Assembly: GCF_000003855.2 (NCBI RefSeq)
Contig: NW_003101681.1
Coordinates: 856,539 to 920,538, forward strand
DNA: 64,000 nucleotides
Origin: Blastomyces gilchristii SLH14081
Lineage: Eukaryota; Ascomycota; Eurotiomycetes; Onygenales; Ajellomycetaceae
Direction of reading: 5' to 3'
Below are positions 25,451-38,373 of this stretch, piece after piece (position 1 is the stretch's first letter; every line of letters begins with the position of its first letter). Below the pieces are notes generated by a model that did no database searches, was not told where the DNA came from, and saw only the letters and a program-made list of their open reading frames with translations. Made by a program: the position numbers and the translations under genes.

Positions 25451-25677
25451 TAAATGAACTAATACTTCTGAATAATATCTGTCTCTTTGAGTCTAGTATC
25501 TGTGATATCTGTTACTTTCTTTCAACATTATTTTTTCTTCTTTATAAATATATTCTTTCAGATAGAGAAACTGTGATATGCTTTCACTCTCTATTTAAGT
25601 TAATTCTCTATTCAACTCTAGCTTTTACTTTATCTCTTACTATTTTCTGAAGCTTTCAATTCTATCTTCTCTTTCTG

Positions 25678-25847
25678 CTCTTTTCTTCATATGTAATTAC
25701 TTCTTCTATAAGAGCTTTTACTTCTTCTCTACAGAGTCTTTATTCTTCTCTTCATATGTAATTACTTCTTCTATAAGAGCTTTTACTTCTTCTCTACAGA
25801 GTCTCTGTTCTTTTCTTCATAGATAATCACTTCTTCTACAAGAGTTA
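25678..25847. repeat. Tandem repeat, period about 65 bp
   Basis: CTTCATATGTAATTACTTCT followed by TCTATAAGAGCTTTTACTTC recurs at 25,685 and 25,750, with a diverged third copy at 25,815. Confidence 0.85.
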
Positions 25848-26644
25848 ATCTCTATAAAATAATCACAGTATATATAAGAGTGTACACTTATCTCTCATCT
25901 TTTAGAGAATCAGATGAGTTTTTACTCTTATATCTGACTCTATGTAGCAGTGTATGCTATTTTTATACTTTTATTAATCAGTTTAAGTAATAGTGTTTTA
26001 TATTTTTATATTATATAAAAAATAGTAACTACAGTTAAATTAATTATAAATATATATTAAAAATAAAATATATAAAAATTTTATATTAATATTATATAAA
26101 TTTAAATTTAATTCTTTTTAAAATAAAATAAATAATAAAATTTTATTAAAAAATTATTTTTATTATATATTTAATTTAATAGTATTTAATAAAAAAAATA
26201 TTAAAGAATTGAAAATTGATTATAAAAATTATATATATTTTTAAAAAAAGTCAGAATTAAAATTGAAAAATAATTATATTTACAATAAATAAAAATAAGT
26301 CAAGATAATGAGAAAATTGATAATAAGAATACATAGAGTATAAAATTTGAAGCAATTATAGAATTTTGTATGAGAAATTATTGATCAATTGAGACATGTG
26401 ACTGCAGTAGCTGAAGCCACTATCAACAGCTTCAAACATATTATTGATCAAGATGGAACAATTCATGAGTAAACATTCAAATCTATTATTTGCTGATCTT
26501 GATACTAGGACTTCTGATATGATATGCAACCTTTTGCCCTTCTCATTGACGCAGTTTCACATGAACGGCCACACGCTGTCTGTTCCCCGCGACTCTTGGT
26601 TGCGTCGATCTGGCAATTGAGACCTTGAAGACATCAAGGTCCAA

Positions 26645-29428
26645 ATGGCTGCTACCAATGTTAAACAGTCCTTCACTGATCCGTGGAGGACGTCACCGCA
26701 CAAAACCCCTGCGCGTTCAGGAGAAGTGACCAATGGTCGCATCGCTCACACATTAACCGCCTGTACGCGGTGCAGACAGGTATAACCAGCCTCCTCTATC
26801 CCTGTGCCTGGGGCTGCTGATGTTGTACAGTACATACGATATCCATACCCTCCTTCCCGTTCCACCGCCTTTGAATATGATATTGTGAACTTTTCATCCA
26901 TCACTTACATTTGCTTCCACTCACGTATGATAATGCAGAGAAAATCGAGATGCGACCCAGGGATACCCAGATGCGAGCCCTGCCAACGATCCAATACGAA
27001 ATGCGTATACTATGACCCAGCAAGAAATCGAAATATATCAAGGACGTATATATTGCAGTTGCGCGAAAGGATAAAGATTCTTAGCCAGGAATTGGCTCAG
27101 GTCGAGAGCGAAATCAGCCATTGTCCTGATGCCGAACTCATGGTTCGCGGGGCAGGTCTCATAAGGTTCAAAGAAACAGATGAGCCCAGGTTCCTAGGAC
27201 CGTCAAGTGGCATCACGATTACTCGTCTTGTGATGGAAATGGCAAAGCAGAATACAGATTCGAAGAGCATTAAAGAAGTCGTGAATGAGGCCACTGCGCA
27301 GGAAATCAAATATGCTTTTACCCAGGAGAGTCAAAAACCAACCTCGAAAATATATCCAATGATAAGTTCTGTTGCGGAGCCTAATCTCCCACCACGGGAG
27401 TTGACCTACCGACTCGTGGATATATTCATGGTCAAAGGTAAAGCCCATGTCTCGCCAACGCCGTTTATTCTTCAAGTCTCTGTCTATTGACTGACATTTT
27501 CTACCAGCGCAATACATGCTTCCCACCTTGCATGAACCTTCATTCCGCCGGGAAATAGATGCTGTTTTGGACGGATCTCAAGACCCTTGCCATAATTTCC
27601 AATCCCGACTTGTCATTGCGATCAGCATGCAGAAGCTCAGCCCACAGTATGCGGGATTGGCAGACAGCTACTATCTGGCTGCACTTCCCTTTTTGGATCC
27701 TTCAATAAAACGGATGGACATATCCACTCTACAGTGTTTAGCACTCATCGCGCAGTATTCATTATTAACGCCAACAAGGACTGCCGCATATTGGGTAGTG
27801 GGGGTTGCTGTTAAAATTTGCCAAGATCTAGGTTTAACGGATGAGGAGACCATAACGAAGTCATCGTCAGGCCCGCTAGATTGTCTCGAACTAGATATGC
27901 GAAGGCGCCTATTCTGGATTATAACATCAATGGAATATGGTTTGTCTCATAGCCTTGGTCGTCCGAGTGCTTTCGCCATAACCCACGATCATATAAATGT
28001 TGAATTCTTTTCTATGGTTGATGATCGTTTTATTACAAGCGGCGGCATCCTGCCCGGCAGCCAACCAATTATGAAGAAGTGTATTGCAATTCATTTCTTT
28101 AAAATGAGACTCCTCCAGGCCGAAATCCGACGAACGTTATACCTTAAAAAGCGAGATAGACCCCACGATGACAATGATCCGTGGTTTACTAATATGTTAG
28201 CTAAACTTGATCGCTGGGTTGCGTCCTGCCCGAAAAATGATGAGGGTAGCGGGCTTAGCGAGTTATGGTAAGTGGGAAGGTTTTTCTTATTTTATTTTAT
28301 TTTACTTTCTACAGGATCATTTTTAAAACTTAGCACTGATTCGCATCAAGGTTCCAAGGAAGGCGGAATACGATGATCGTATTCATGTTTCGGCCATCTC
28401 CACAGGTCCCGGAACCTTCCCTTGAGGCTGCGACGAGGTGTTACAATGCATCTGTCTTTAACATAAAAATGCATAAAACTCAAGTCGACACGAATTCTGT
28501 GGACCTGACTTGGATTTTCACCCAGTCTGTATTCATGGCATTGAATACTGTTCTTTGGTCACTTTCATATCCTGCAATTCGACAGGAACATCCCATCGAC
28601 GAGGTTAAAGGCCATATTGCTATTGCCTTAGACGTACTTATAGTGAGTGCGGAGCGATGGCCAGGGGTAGAATCTGCCCTCCAACTTTATAGAAGCCTTA
28701 TTGCAGGCTGCCTCAGAGCTTATGGGACCGATGAATCTTTCGTGGTACAGTCTCCGTCCAACCGTTCCTCTCCTTCCTCGTCACATGAAGTCACGACCCC
28801 TCCATCCGTGTCCACTCCCCGTAGCGATGCTACGATTTCCGTCGCCTCATCTTGTCATACGACTATCGATGAGCGTGTGACGCCGGGCCCATCTCCATCA
28901 CTCTCTCAAGCAATCCCCAACGTCGTTAATCGTCCACAGCCATATCCAGTTTGTGTCAGTCGGAACACATCCCCTAAGTCACCAACAGCCACTCCTTCAC
29001 CAGCTCCCTTTGTACCACAGTCCAAGTACCAGGAGTCAACCCAGCTCAGGCAAGCAGTGGCGACGACATCATATGCACCTCCAGTTGCCAATCATAGCGA
29101 CGTTCCGTTTGATCCAAATTCCCTATATAACCATTTTCCTTCCGTGCTTCCAGGCTTACAGCACTGGGATCCGAATTATACTACGGCATCCACGACAGCA
29201 GGCCATCTTACCTATTCCAATGCCAACGTTGACCCAATGTTCTGGCTAGGATCGATTGGGGACCAATACTCTCAATTCTTTAACCAGCCATACCCCATAG
29301 ATGTCCGGGGACGAAGCTTAACTCAAGAGGAACATATGGAGCTAATGGCAAATTTGGTTCAAAACCCTCCGGAAGTTTCGTACCACATTAGTGAACCAAT
29401 GGCGTACTACAACTGCGAAATGCCATAA
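26645..29428 (+). CDS. Zn2Cys6 transcription factor with fungal-specific TF domain
   Basis: Probable nuclear DNA-binding regulator of the Gal4/Ppr1 type. I read four exons: 26,645-26,779, 26,939-27,437, 27,508-28,267 and 28,351-29,428, giving 823 residues in one frame with GT-AG introns. The start is the first in-frame ATG upstream of the zinc cluster. Exons 1 and 2 join to form the cluster with Cys at 40, 43, 50, 57, 60 and 67 (spacing 2-6-6-2-6). A basic linker and a short coiled coil follow at about 80-104. The middle (about 190-420) has the fungal TF-domain hallmarks: PTLHEPSF, YWVVGVAVKICQDLGL, RRRLFW and FRPSPQVPEPS. The C-terminus is Ser/Thr/Pro-rich, probably for activation. The target pathway is unknown. 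AT-rich mutated DNA begins about 150 bp upstream, so the promoter is unusually short or lies in that DNA. Confidence 0.9.
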
Positions 29429-31308
29429 AATTGCGGCTGCTGCCCACGATTGACTAATGATTCTGGAAATACAATAAACTCCCTTACACGCCTGCCACCT
29501 ACCAGCCGGTGGCATAATAATGAAGATCGGCCTCATCGAATATTGTGTATTCATGTTGCCGCCTAATTCCCTTTTTTCTCCCTAGGCGGCAGACGCGCCG
29601 CATGGAATTCTCACTATATTATTAGAGGAACTGACATAATCCTGTCGCCTGTGTATATTTGTGCGCGCTTCAACGTCGTGTCATGGCGAACTGCGAAAAT
29701 GGAGTATACGTCCATAGATATTCATGATCATTTCTTTGGCATATTTCTCTTTCATTTTGTTCTGCAAAGTGTTTGATTTTTATGGATCTCCTTTATTAAT
29801 GCTTTTGCCATGGGATTTATGCCCATTTGGGGAGGACCCGGTGGATATTTTTACCTCCCAATCTAGCACCACATATTTACTTAGGTAATAGCTAAGTAGT
29901 TCCAGGGGTACTCAACGCATATCCCCATCAGCGCTCAAGTTGAATTCCTATTGAATGAAAATGTCAACGCGTTTGTTTGATTGTTAGGTAGGCTGGTCTT
30001 AACATTGGACGAAATAATTCAGGGAGCAATACCTTTCAAAGATGGAATATTTGCGCCGCTTTTAACTTAACTCTCTCGTCGATCCCTGGTTAACGATGAT
30101 GTCTTTCACAAAGTTTGTGAAATGATACCAGTGGGGTTGGAGACCTTCCGGGAGTATGAAGGGATGCGTGGTGAGGGCCAAAGGTTCTCTATCTACACAT
30201 GGGGGTAGCATTCCATTCCATCAAGATTCAAATCGCTGGTGTAAGCACTTTGGGAAAAGAAGTCGATGGTGAGGTGTTGAATATTCCAGTTGAAATATTT
30301 CCAAGTGTGGATACTATAAGTCCCCTGCGTTACTCTCGCTGATGCTGGTAAGACAAGCTCCTCCTTGCCCTATTATCATCGTATGCACCACGAGTAGGAT
30401 TGGAATCCTACTCTGTCACATTTCTGTTCATGATGGCGTCCCAGTGGTTGAAAACTGTTTCTCATCGCCCCTTTCTCGTTTGAACCCTTCCTCTCCACCA
30501 TTGCTGTTCCAGGAAGGAATTTCTATCCGCGCCGGCGGGTTTCTTTCAGCTCGCTTCGAGAAATTTAAGGTGGAGGCAGGATTTAAATTGGCGCGAATGA
30601 CAGGCTCCATGTTTTTATACATGTGTAGAATCCGAGCAAGATTTGGTGTTTACGCCTAAATAAGCTGGTTAGGAAGAGTATTCGATGCCATAACAATCAT
30701 TATTTTACCAGCAAGGTTGGGTTTAGCTACGTTTGAGATAAAAAGCTGCTTCCGCAAAAGTAGCCAATTAACGTCCATTCTAGCCAAAATTGGACTTCCC
30801 ACTTCTTCAGTCTATGTGGGGATGCGAGAAGAAAGTTTTCGCGCTCGCATGTTGGTAATATGGTTATATGGAGTACTAATTTCATGCGCACGTAGAAAGG
30901 TCGCTAGCGTATGGCGATGTTTTCACTTCAAAGGAGCTTCTCTCCTGCGATGGCAGGGCTGGAAGGCAAATCAAGTAGAAGATCCAAAATGAGTTCAGGC
31001 GCGAGCAGCCGTTGGAAAGAATTCAAGAAAGGGGATGAACCGAAGACGAGAAAAGAATTGACGCAGAAGAAGATATGTAAGTTACATGTAGAAGTAAAAT
31101 GGCATTGTTACTATGAAAGAGACTGGAACGCAGAATACAAAATACAGATGTAAATGCCAAAAGAACCTGCCCACCAATAGATCATGATGCTTCAGAAGAT
31201 AGGACTCATCAGAGGTTAAAGAAATAAACTTTATCCTTCGCAAGAGAATGGAAATTGACTATCATTCATGTCAAACTCGCGTGTCTATTTTGGAGGTAAA
31301 AATGGTAC
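29429..31308. other. Intergenic region
   Basis: Normal base composition. The 3' region of the regulator is followed by about 1.8 kb without a supported gene. Open frames at 30,342-30,659 and 30,717-31,153 lack family similarity and splice context, and I leave them out. Confidence 0.6.
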
Positions 31309-33155
31309 CTATCCATGATAGATACATGTAATTTGTGCTGATTTATAGCCCTCAAACTCAAAAACACCCGGATAGCTGTCGCTTGATCTAGCCGTGTGTG
31401 TTGCTTCTGGATGTGCCAGTTTCTCCAACATGGGTTCCTCCATCATTGATCGATTTTGATAAGGTCCCTCATATTCAATCGAATCATCTTCAGCCACAAA
31501 ATATTTGTCCGTAGAGTGCCTTGCTATCAGGAAGCTGAGGAACATAGCAAGGCCACTGAACCCTGTGATTACAGCAAAGACACCTTGGATGCCTTTCACA
31601 TAGCATTCGATAACGCTGAATTTGAACGGTGAAAATAAGGGTAGATTGTGAAGGGTTTCGATATACGCCTCTGCGTTCTTTGAAATTTCGGTTGGAAGCC
31701 CGGCGTCGCTTAGGCTCTGGGAAATAACGTTCTAGAAGACTGTGCCCCCCATTCCTACCCCCAGGGCAGCACCAACGGCCCGGAGGAATGAATACATCAT
31801 AACTGCGTGGGCGACGTTGTTGACAGTTGAGATGGCCTGAACCCCGAGGTTGAGTGCACTGAGAATCAAGCCATGCCCAAACCCAAGAAATACTAGGATA
31901 GTAGCCCAAACAGGTGTTTTGGTATTGGCGTCCAACAGTAGTAGGAGGCCAGTTGAAAGTGTTGTGAGAACCCATCCTGCCCCTATTGCCCAGTAGGGCA
32001 CTGATTCTAGTACGAACAGGACTTAGCCCTTGAACAGCCTGTAAATAGAGCGGGATATAGTAAAGCGCAATGTACAGCTGTAATCTATTATTAGCCAACC
32101 ATACAAGAGGAGGGGTGAATAGCATTCGCGTTGTCGTGCTGCCAACGTACCTCTAGTCCTTGAATCAATGAGCAGATATATGCGGCTATCGCAGACCGGC
32201 AATAGAACATGTTCTTTCGCAAAAAGGGAATATTCGCTATGCGGAACTCGTACCAAATTGTACACAGGAGTCCAAATATACCGATTAACATGGGAGCGAA
32301 AGTTGCCATGTGGTCCCATGCAAATTGAGTGCCACCCCAGGAGATCGCTATCAGGGGGAGGGTAGTACTTGTAATGAATAGAGTGCCTCCGATCCAGTCA
32401 ACTTGTTTGATCTTATCCATAAATGAGGACTCCTGCCGTTGAAGCCTGAGCGCAATTGGAACCATTACGAAACCAATCGCGCAGAAGGGAAATTAATATA
32501 GAACGTCCATCGCCATGTTGAGTGTTCAGCAAATAAGCCGCCAAAAAGTGGCCCAAGGATGGTCCCAACTGCCCATGCCATTTGAATAATTGCTGTGAAC
32601 TTCGGACGCTGCCTGAGAGGGACAATGTCGGTAAGAATGACATAGCCAAGGACAAAGACACCGCCGGCCCCCACTCCTTGGATAGAACGCCCGGCTAAAA
32701 GCGTGGAGAAATTCTGGGCTAAACATGCGATTAATGTACCGGTAGTAAAAAGGCTGACGCTGGCTAGCATCACTTCCCGGCGTCCGAATATATCAGACAA
32801 AACGGCGATGAAGGGTTGAAAAACGGCGTAGGTCAAGAGAAATGAGGTTCCCGCCCAAAAAGCGTGAACAGCAGTGCCATTTAGCTCGCTTGCTATCGTC
32901 TATCAGTCAGGAGTAAGAATACTGTCACGATCGTCAAAGGATATGATAGACACATACCGGAAGAACGGGGACAATGATGGTTGAATCTAAGGCAATCATT
33001 AGATAGAGCAAGAAGATCGAGGAAACTATCAGCCACTCTCTTCTTTGCGGCTTCCATTCCGGGGACCGTGGAGGAGAATCTTTGAATCCAACGTCTGATT
33101 CAGAAACTAGATAGCTTCCTAGACCAGTAGATGTTGACGTCTGCCCTCGTATAAT
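31309..33155 (-). pseudogene. Broken DHA2-type MFS drug:H+ antiporter
   Basis: A 14-TM MFS exporter relic. Reading downward: TM1 (YLMIALDSTIIVPVLP), an intron at 32,900-32,957, then TIASELNGTAVHAFWAG, motif A (LSDIFGRRE), GRSIQGVGAGG, and motif C (GTILGPLFGG). A later intron begins near 32,145 and its acceptor precedes LYIALYYIPLYLQAV. Lesions: no ATG in frame at the 5' end (TGA at 33,156-33,158); a 1-base deletion near 32,488, where FYINFP should run into FCAIGFVMVP; a deletion of roughly 25-30 codons with a frame change near 32,000, between GLSPVRTRIS and PYWAIGAGW; and TAG at 31,732-31,734, where Gln is expected (GGTVF-stop-NVISQSL). The C-terminal tail runs to 31,309. Surrounding DNA is not AT-rich, so this is ordinary gene decay. 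Sequencing error could explain one lesion but not all. Confidence 0.85.
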
Positions 33156-36100
33156 TCAGACATGGCTGTGTATGAGAGTCTCCCATTTGACGATGAAAAT
33201 GAAAATTCGTCTATCTTGCGTGAGAAGCAAACAGGAATGGAGTACTATTTTGAATAAAATTTTGCCGGACTACCGGCAGTCTTAAAGTACAAAATGGAGC
33301 TATACAGCCCTCCACATTTTCGGAATGGAGATAGATTGGGGTAGTTGACCCCTGGTTTCTGCTAGGATCTGTACGGGATTGCGGCTGCGGCGCGTTGTGA
33401 TAGAGGGAGCGAGTATCTATGCTGGACAAGCATTTCATCCTAGATCCGTATATGCTGTGGGCCCAAGTATTCGGTTCAAAATCGCCAAAAGAGTGTAACC
33501 GCTCTGTGCTCGCTTCGGGCGCTAGAGACTTGCCAAGACGGAGCAGTTCGTTGTGATCCATGAAGCCCGAGCTCGTATATTCGAGGCGGAGGATAAACGC
33601 TCGCATTTTTGACCTTCTGCTTGTGCATGATCAGCATTTGGCGGCTTGGAGGTACTTCTACCCTATCCGAATAGGTTCGCGAGCCACTGGCCGGCGTAAC
33701 GGGCGCACAGTAAAAATTATTCAACAACATTGATATGAGTCAAGGTTGCCAACAGCGCCCGCGATTTGGAATTTCCACAGCAGAAACGTAAATAAATGGA
33801 GAAAAGAAACGTCATATTCAGTTTCTTAATGTGCCAGGTGCAATCCGTAAACAAGAATTCTCTGGTTCAAAGCGAGAGACGCAAAATCCCACATCTCAAG
33901 CATGGTCAGTGTCCTAAGGACATAGAGTCCAAAAATTGCCACAACATGCTAGGTCCGGCTCACGGGACGGATGGAACGGTGATACACGAACATACCGTCT
34001 AGGAGCACCAGACCGTGACTCCGTTGGCATTATCCATGAAGTAGTATCATGTTGAACTTCCGCACCCCTCAGTAGAACCCAAGATCAAGAACCGGGTTTA
34101 AAAAAATTCTGGCCACATATTGTGGAGTTGGTTGGCACGGAGCCGAAACGTCAACAAGGGCAGTTCATCACCAAACCTTTGCCGACTTCCCAGGGGACCC
34201 GCTGTTAAATATAGCATACTCTTGGCGCCACTAGGGCCAGAAACTCTCGCTATGATGACGAGCATCTACAGAGTACTCCGTAGAGATTAAGCATAGCGGC
34301 CAAAGATTTCTGCAGGGAGTGAGTGCCCAAGCCTGCCAACCTTATGCGAAACATTTATGCAAACCCTGTAGATTCAACCAATGCCGTTACCAAGTGGTCG
34401 ATTCCGTTCAGATTCACCTGCTTCCCAACTAGACGGTTTTTCTAATGATGTTTTTGCTCAAACCTTCCAAGGTTGCGCATTTTCCCTCCAGCAGATGATG
34501 ATCTGATATCCCAGCAAATCACTGAAAACCATGTTTTACCCCGCGATGGATTTCGCCATGCTCTTCTTCCTGGAAAGATTAGCTGATTGCTTGGCATGAG
34601 AGTCCCTCCTTTCTCTTCAGTTTCTCTACCTCTCTCTCTCTCCCATCTTGGGCATTTCTATCTTTGATTCTAACACATGAGGAAGTCACAGTAGCTGTTT
34701 TCTAACCATGATATTCCTCTGTGTGTGGACCTATCCGACTTGATATCGTTGCGGAAGCTAGTAGCAAGGGCTGCCACGAGGACTCGCCATCCTGCACCGT
34801 CAAGAAGTGATTCCCTCCATAGTCCAAAACGAGGGCAAAGATGGCGAACCAATAATACAGGTCACAGCCGTGATTGAGAGCGCTTTCTCATGATGCAGAT
34901 CCCAGTATATCCGCAAAGACGTGAATAACTGTTGATGACTTTTATGAAATATCCGGTGGAGGCTAGACCACTCACACGTTTAACCAGCTCCGCAGGGCCT
35001 AGCATTTAGTATGAAAGTTTCTCATTTTGAGAGGCCGTGGAGACACGGCAGCTTCCGAGTCGAATTATACGGAGTATATCATTGTATTCTGTAGGTGTTT
35101 ATCCATGTTGACACGCAGCACTTTAACGTGTCCGGGATCGAAGATCACGGCCAGCCAGTGGCTTGGCACGAAATGCGGCAGGTGGCTTAGTGTCCAAGCC
35201 CTATCTCAATTTCCTTCTGAGCAATGCAGTCGATAAAGAACATGTGAGTTTTATACCTTGATCTGTTGACTTGCCCAACCCAGGAGCCTGTCGGGATTGC
35301 TGAAGAATACGGCATATATATGCTTAAAAGTTTGAGTTTAGCCATGTAAACTCCCTTGATATGTGACCCAAATATGCGTAATAAATGACCAAGGATACCC
35401 TAAATGAAAAGTCGGCCTCATTAGCGAAGAAAAATCTGACTGCAGTGGCTACGCTGCGTAAATCTGTGGGAATGTCTGTTTTGGCAACAATCTACACCCA
35501 CGAAAATTGCTTTGGGGGCTTGATCCGCCTCCACGGCGAAATCAATGATCTGCGTTTTCAATTGTTGATATCCCACCGGGGGCTCCGAAGTTCTCCTTTG
35601 AGAAAGTTGTTGGCAAATATAGCAAATAACACGCGACCAGTTTTTCTTCTTCATATCGTCCTTCATCCGCCTTCCAATGTCTGATCATGTCCTTCGTTTG
35701 GTCGAGCCAGGCAATGGTGAACAATTAAATGAATCGTCGGAACATGGATCCGTTTCCTATTGCAGCTTCGGTAGACCATTCATTCTGCGAGCTTTCAGAT
35801 TTGTTTCACTTCTTCTGCACTAGCGAACACCAGGAAAGGCGTCAGAGCGTCCTCCAGCCATGGCCCATTTGAGAATCCGGATAAAACCTCCTGCGCCAAA
35901 CTTCCTCCGGTGAAACAGGCCAATAGCCCTGGTAATGTTATAGTTTCCTGTGTCTTTCGGCATCAACACTTGTGTTAGCCGCAAATTTATTTTCAAATGG
36001 CATAGTAGTGAACTATATCGCAAGGTCGTTTGGTGCCAAATATCTATTCAAACTCTGGAGTACACTCAGGGGCGAGGATATGTCGAGCATCAAAAGTAGA

Positions 36101-38373
36101 TCGTGCTAAGAGAGGGGTTAGTTGTCACTTTTTCACTTTATCATGGCCACGAATAGATGGCGGTTTGTGTTTGATTTGATATCTTTGTTATTTGTCAGGG
36201 TAAAGGAAAAAGGGAATTCACATGAGCCCATCTCCGCAGCAAAAATCGCCTCCAAGCAACTAGCAAAGCGACTCTTGCATAAGAGGCGCATCTCTAAGCT
36301 GAATAAATAAAGCTAAATCAACATAGGCTCGAGCGTTTTAGCGTCTCAAAATCATCTGACGGATTTCAGTACAGTGGATTCGAAATTTTCTGAAACGAAA
36401 TGCCGACGTTACAAGCCGAGGGGTGTTTCGAGAACCTTGGAACTGTAGGCGAGCAAATAGTAGGCAGGCTGAGGGAGCCAAATCCACGTGACTAGTTCTC
36501 GTTTCCATTTCCTGAGGAGTGGCGGACTTTGGTGCAGTTCACCTCTTATCGATCAAGCAAATTGGTCGAGTGGGCATATATGAATCCACTTCCTATACTA
36601 GAACCATCATGGTGAGGCTCGACCTTTGAGAGGCTTTTTCTCTCTTGGAGTCCGTTAGCCAGAGAAATAAGGATATATGAAACCTGTATGTCTGTATGTC
36701 ATTTTAACTCTTGTTCTAAGTCAATTCCAATAGCAATACGCCGCGTTATATTTCTGAAAGCACGAGGGGTGTTCGTGTTTAGACTCCTAATGGTGCCTTG
36801 TGCTACCACATATCATCAGGATACAGCTGCAGGGGATATAATCCGTTGCGATCATTGAGCGTGATAGAACAGGAAGAACAGAGGAGTTTCCATAAATCGT
36901 AGTGATTGTAATATGGTGTGAGGTGAATATCTCCTATCATACCAATCCCACATCGGGATCAATGAAGGATGGCCGCCGCAATATCTGTTTGGGTTCTTTT
37001 GAAAATAGATCCGGATTGGCTAGGATGCTCAGGGCTAACGGAAGAGGTAGGTTGCAACACGGTTCTCTAGCTCGAGAGATTCCTAGCGAAGACAAATATC
37101 CCTATCCGTTCAATCTGTTCGGGCCGAAATTTCAAGCAAGCAATCGGAAAGGTGTCGCCCATAGCTCCAACATATAGCGAGGAGAGCAGGATGAGTGAGG
37201 GTTCAGACGCAGATAGCAATTGAGTTTTATATCAATTTTTCCTCTCAACGAGATGGGCCGTCAAACAACTCTCAATGTCCGGGAATGGCCGTCATCGCTC
37301 GCTACACAGAGAGTGCAGTTTGGAAGTAAGAGTAAACAGTTCTCAAGATAATGTATGTCCACCATGCCAATCACCTAGAGGCAAGGGTATCTCAATCAAC
37401 AAGTTGTCCAGGGCGTTGGGTAGCGCGGAAGAGAAAGCATTCCGTTTGCGGGGTTTAATATAGGAGGAGCTTTGCTTTGCAAAGAAGCCAAACCTCCAAT
37501 ATCTCTGTTCCCTTTTCTTTGCTAGTCGTGGCGCTTCTAACTCACTACTTGCTATCACCTAGTGAACTTCTTAGGCAGCCATTGCCAAATCAATCTCCTC
37601 ATTTTTGCTGGCTTTCGGCGATGGAGCGACTTGAACAAGTTGAAATCAGAAGTTGATTCTATTGGTCGAACCCGAAATCTAATATATCACATGACCCGAA
37701 CCTCCCTATCGTCGCTGATTGGCTAGTTAGCCTCTCAGGCTTAGATATTTTTGGAACCTGAAGTCATGACTCCATACATACACATTGGCCTCTGACCAGG
37801 GATAATCGTCTGACCCTTACCAAGTCACAACTTTCTTCCAATCAAATATGCCCTGGAACTAATTAACTTCTCTGCGTTACAAGGGAAGGTTTTGTTTGAA
37901 ACCGGTCAGTTGATCCTCAGCACATGCAGGAAATTTCGCTTGAGGGCAAAATGGATTCAACTTCCAACATTGCGATAGGACTGTGGGCTACAGATGATAT
38001 GATGATCACATTAACTCGTTTGAAGCATACCTTGCCGCTGTCATGGGAATCGTTGGAGGCGCGCCACCCAGGCTCATGGTTCCCGCTAGATCCCGTTTCC
38101 CTTAACCGTACTTGCACAGTTGACCGACGCTTAAAATGGGGGAGGCCCGCTTGCTACGTGTTTGATATGAAAAAAAGCCTTCTATATCTTACCAACGTTG
38201 GGGAACTGTCATTGAAACTACGTCCCATTTTCCCCATACATACCCCACATCCTCAGCCGTTTACTACTACATAACCGAGGAAATCTAAACACAATCTAAA
38301 CATAAGAACGACTGGTTTTCTCCATCTCTTCTTACCTTTGCCCTTGTGTCGTTTACCAGGAAGCAAACCCAAA
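33156..38373. other. 5.2-kb stretch without a recognisable gene
   Basis: Base composition is like the genes, not the transposons. All open frames are short (under about 130 codons), scattered over both strands and without motifs. Weak candidates are 34,670-34,852 (-), where another frame reads a hydrophobic WFAIFALVLDYGG, 35,385-35,684 (+) and 37,924-38,274 (+). None has a convincing intron chain. It probably holds promoters, decayed genes or non-coding RNA. Confidence 0.5.

Larger units (their letters stand above)
24706..26500. other. AT-rich flank with short repeats, no gene
   Basis: Contains an (ATA)n run at about 25,238-25,262 and two repeat sets listed separately. From 25,960 to 26,350 it is almost pure A/T. 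No coding similarity seen. It meets gene-type DNA at about 26,500. Confidence 0.6.

Noticed and set aside
25960..26350. Centromere core
   Set aside because: Extreme A/T over only 400 bp beside a gene is not enough evidence.
28334..28380. A reading VPRKAEYDD in another frame just before exon 4 of the regulator, suggesting a frameshift
   Set aside because: Splicing 28,267 to 28,351 gives a continuous frame (ELW then FQGRRNTMIVFMFRPSP) that fits the family. The alternative frame cannot be joined in phase to any acceptor.
37924..38274. 116-codon open frame upstream of the FAD oxidoreductase
   Set aside because: No recognisable motif. It lies 100 bp from the next start, in promoter sequence, and nothing beyond its openness supports it.
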